Positions 61,872 through 64,000 of a DNA stretch of 64,000 nucleotides are shown here, piece after piece. This DNA is from Streptomyces zagrosensis (GTDB taxonomy: Bacteria > Actinomycetota > Actinomycetes > Streptomycetales > Streptomycetaceae). The stretch's first letter is position 1, and each line of letters starts with the position of its first letter. The DNA is taken from NCBI RefSeq assembly GCF_014203645.1, contig NZ_JACHJL010000003.1, positions 434,001 through 498,000 on the forward strand, written 5' to 3'. The notes under the pieces are model-generated. The model searched no databases and was not told the DNA's origin. It saw nothing but the letters and a program-made list of their open reading frames with translations. A program made the position numbers and the translations under genes.

Positions 61872-63251
61872 ATGTCCACCTCGGAGCCCGTAGGACGCGT
61901 CAGCGCGCCGGGCACAAGTACGACGGCCGAGGGCCGCGACGCAGGCCGACCCGGTGGCGGCCGGGTGCTTGCGGTGATCCCCGCACGGGGCGGCTCAAAG
62001 GGCGTGCCCGCCAAGAACCTCGCCGCGGTCGGCGGGGTGCCCCTGGTGGCCCGCGCGATCCGTGAGTGCCGGGCAAGCCGCTTGGTCACCGACGTCGTGG
62101 TCTCCACCGATGACCCGAGCATCGCCGCCGCCGCCCGCGGCGCCGGCGCCGACGTCGTCCAGCGGCCCACCGCCATCGCGGGCGACACCGCCACCAGCGA
62201 GGCGGCCGTCCTGCACGCCATGGACGCGCACGAGACGGCGCACGACGGCGCAGGGAGCGTCGGTGTGGTGCTTCTCGTGCAGTGCACGAGCCCCTTCATC
62301 ACCCGCGAAGACATCGACGGCGTCGTCGGCGCCATCCTCACGGACGGCGCCGACACCGCGCTGACCGTCGCGCCTTTTCACGGCTTCGTCTGGCGCGATG
62401 CCGACGATGACGCGCCTCTGGTCAACGCTGCGAACGCTGCCCGCGGTGCCGATGGCACAGTGGGCGCGCCGAGTGCGGTGGGTGGCGGTGTCAGCGGCGG
62501 CTTCGGCGTCAACCACGACAAGTCGTTCCGGCCGCGCCGCCAGGACCGGCCGCAGGACCTGCTGGAGACCGGCGCCGCGTACGCCATGCGCGCCGATGGC
62601 TTCCGCGACCACCAGCACCGCTTCTTCGGCCACACCGCGCTGGTACGCACCGACGCCGCGCGGGTCCTGGAGATCGACGACCCGCACGACCTGGAGCGTG
62701 CCCGCGTTCTCGCGCCGCTCCTGGACGGCCCCGCGCCGCAGGCCGGTACCGGTTACGTCCAAACCCACCTGCCCACCCGCGAGGACATCGACGCGGTGGT
62801 CATCGACTTCGACGGCACCCAGACGGACGACAAGGTGCTGATCGACTCCGAAGGACGCGAACTCGTCGCCGTACACCGCGGCGACGGTCTTGGCATCGCA
62901 GCGATGCGCCGCTCCGGCATCCCGCTGCTGATCCTGTCCACGGAGCAGAACCCGGTCGTCGCCGCACGGGCCCGCAAGTTGCAGGTCCCCGTGCTGCATG
63001 GCATCGACCGTAAGGACCTCGCACTGAAGCAGTGGTGCGAGGAGCAGGGCATCGCGCCTGAGCGCGTGCTCTATGTCGGCAACGACGTCAACGACCTCCC
63101 GTGCTTTGGCCTAGTCGGCTGGCCCGTGGCGGTCGCAGGTGCGCACGACGTCGTACGTGGCGCCGCACGCGCGGTCACCTCCACCCCCGGAGGAGACGGC
63201 GCGATCCGCGAGATCGCCTCGTGGATTCTTGGAAAGGAACTGTCTTCATGA
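61872..63251 (+). CDS. neuA: CMP-nonulosonate cytidylyltransferase fused to HAD phosphatase
   Basis: 459 residues in two enzymes. Residues about 30-270 form a NeuA/KdsB-type cytidylyltransferase (VLAVIPARGGSKGVPAKNLA, VLLVQCTSPFITREDI, GAAYAMRADGF). Residues about 300-459 form a KdsC-like HAD phosphatase (VVIDFDGTQTDD with both catalytic Asp, STEQNPVVAARA, YVGNDVNDLPC). The fusion would dephosphorylate a nonulosonate 9-phosphate and charge it as the CMP sugar. ATG 61872 (AGGAG five bases upstream) is used. A GTG at 61659 overlapping the previous stop would add 71 low-complexity residues, including a duplicated GAQRH unit. Confidence 0.9.
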   Translation: MSTSEPVGRVSAPGTSTTAEGRDAGRPGGGRVLAVIPARGGSKGVPAKNLAAVGGVPLVARAIRECRASRLVTDVVVSTDDPSIAAAARGAGADVVQRPTAIAGDTATSEAAVLHAMDAHETAHDGAGSVGVVLLVQCTSPFITREDIDGVVGAILTDGADTALTVAPFHGFVWRDADDDAPLVNAANAARGADGTVGAPSAVGGGVSGGFGVNHDKSFRPRRQDRPQDLLETGAAYAMRADGFRDHQHRFFGHTALVRTDAARVLEIDDPHDLERARVLAPLLDGPAPQAGTGYVQTHLPTREDIDAVVIDFDGTQTDDKVLIDSEGRELVAVHRGDGLGIAAMRRSGIPLLILSTEQNPVVAARARKLQVPVLHGIDRKDLALKQWCEEQGIAPERVLYVGNDVNDLPCFGLVGWPVAVAGAHDVVRGAARAVTSTPGGDGAIREIASWILGKELSS

Positions 63252-64000
63252 GCTCCACCCGCCTCCGCACCCTCGGCGCCAAGACCGCGGGGCCCGGCCA
63301 GCCGGTTTACATCACCGGTGAAATCGGCATCAACCACAACGGTGACCTGGAAAACGCGTTCAAGCTGATCGACGCCGCCGCCGACGCGGGCTGCGACGCG
63401 GTCAAGTTCCAAAAGCGCACCCCGGAGATCTGCACCCCGCGCGACCAGTGGGACATCGAGCGCGACACCCCCTGGGGCCGGATGACGTACATCGACTACC
63501 GGCACCGCGTCGAGTTCGGCGAGGACGACTACCGCAAGATCGCTGAGCACTGCAAGAAGCGCAGCATCGACTGGTTCGCGTCCCCGTGGGACACCGAGGC
63601 CGTCGCCTTCCTGGAGAAGTTCGACGTCCCGGCGCACAAGGTGGCCTCCGCGTCGCTGACCGATGATGAGCTGCTGCGTGCGCTGCGCGCCACAGGGCGC
63701 ACGGTCATCCTGTCTACGGGCATGTCCACGCCGCGGCAGATCCGGCACGCGGTCGAGGTGCTGGGCAGCGACAACATCCTGCTGTGCCACGCCACCTCCA
63801 CCTACCCGGCCAAGGCCGAGGAGTTGAACCTGCGGGTCATCAACACCCTTCAGGCCGAGTACCCGAACGTGCCGATCGGCTACTCCGGCCACGAGACCGG
63901 TCTCCAGACCACCCTCGCGGCCGTCGCGCTCGGTGCCGCCTTCGTCGAGCGTCACATCACCTTGGACCGCGCCATGTGGGGCTCCGACCAGGCCGCCTCC
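63248..64000 (+). CDS. neuB: Sialic acid/Kdn synthase, 3' end outside window
   Basis: NeuB-family enzyme condensing PEP with an aldohexose (or its phosphate or N-acetyl derivative) to a nine-carbon keto acid. 251 codons are present. Motifs: YITGEIGINHNGD, CDAVKFQKRTPE, FASPWD, ILSTGMSTP, CHATSTYPA, IGYSGHE and VERHITLDRAMWGSDQA, covering the TIM-barrel active site. The ATG overlaps the NeuA-HAD stop as ATGA, so the two are coupled. The C-terminal antifreeze-like domain lies beyond the window. With the HAD partner, a Kdn-9-phosphate route is plausible. Confidence 0.95.
   Translation, partial: MSSTRLRTLGAKTAGPGQPVYITGEIGINHNGDLENAFKLIDAAADAGCDAVKFQKRTPEICTPRDQWDIERDTPWGRMTYIDYRHRVEFGEDDYRKIAEHCKKRSIDWFASPWDTEAVAFLEKFDVPAHKVASASLTDDELLRALRATGRTVILSTGMSTPRQIRHAVEVLGSDNILLCHATSTYPAKAEELNLRVINTLQAEYPNVPIGYSGHETGLQTTLAAVALGAAFVERHITLDRAMWGSDQAAS

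Noticed and set aside
1..64000. tRNA, rRNA, insertion sequences and known riboswitches
   Set aside because: Reading the intergenic regions by eye gave no tRNA cloverleaf, rRNA, transposase or recognised riboswitch; covariance-model searches could not be run.

Overview
The window reads as chromosomal DNA of a high-GC actinomycete, most likely a Streptomyces. The supporting signs are strong G/C bias at third codon positions, frequent GTG starts, four-base ATGA and GTGA gene overlaps, only a few TTA leucine codons, the sdhCDAB layout, a DUF397 relic, HelD-type helicase, ECF sigma factor, and a sialic-acid-like cell wall polymer locus. Most genes are ordinary chromosomal functions. Short tandem repeats and low-complexity insertions are unusually common, both inside genes and between them.

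Layout. 1-7.7 kb: an osmoprotection operon made of a betaine-aldehyde dehydrogenase (5' end cut off by the window), a choline dehydrogenase-like GMC oxidoreductase and a glycine-betaine ABC importer with a double-domain permease. It ends at a 14-bp hairpin and an odd array of hairpins (7.87-8.51 kb). 8.5-11.3 kb: a PEP mutase/isocitrate lyase-family enzyme and an AhpD-like protein, divergent from a MocR regulator. 11.4-13.9 kb: rocD and trpS. 14.3-18.7 kb: a 2'-5' RNA ligase-like protein, a TetR regulator with a large insertion, and a HelD-like ATPase. 18.7-19.8 kb: low-complexity DNA with no credible gene. 19.8-26.5 kb: YihY-type membrane protein, a 12-copy 8-bp repeat, D-Ala-D-Ala carboxypeptidase, a small membrane protein, a metallophosphoesterase and an orphan peptide-binding lipoprotein. 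26.5-31.3 kb: LysR/epimerase/aldo-keto reductase, a frameshifted hydrolase facing a MerR regulator, and a small membrane protein. 31.4-34.8 kb: sdhCDAB. 35-38.4 kb: OHCU decarboxylase, GH20 hexosaminidase and a tyrosine-recombinase relic. 38.7-42.7 kb: a DUF4328 protein and an ECF sigma factor overlapping a probable anti-sigma factor. 43.2-48.5 kb: L,D-transpeptidase, zinc-ribbon protein, acetyltransferase, erythromycin-esterase-family protein, methyltransferase and DUF397 relic. 48.6-51.8 kb: gluconate uptake and kinase with a GntR/FadR regulator. 52-56.3 kb: an acetyltransferase, and an FAD monooxygenase divergent from a TetR regulator with two matching palindromic operators. 56.6-64 kb: two divergent arms of a nonulosonic-acid (Kdn/sialic-acid-like) cell wall glycopolymer cluster, running off the right end inside neuB.

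How the genes work together. The betaine operon couples import of glycine betaine with its synthesis from choline. The gluconate set is a regulator, kinase and symporter module. In the polymer cluster, NeuB would make the nonulosonate (or its 9-phosphate), and the NeuA-HAD fusion would dephosphorylate and CMP-activate it. The polysialyltransferase-like protein, GT2 and DUF6716-like protein would assemble the polymer and the acyltransferase would decorate it. Five genes carry a TTA codon and are candidates for bldA-dependent, developmentally delayed translation.
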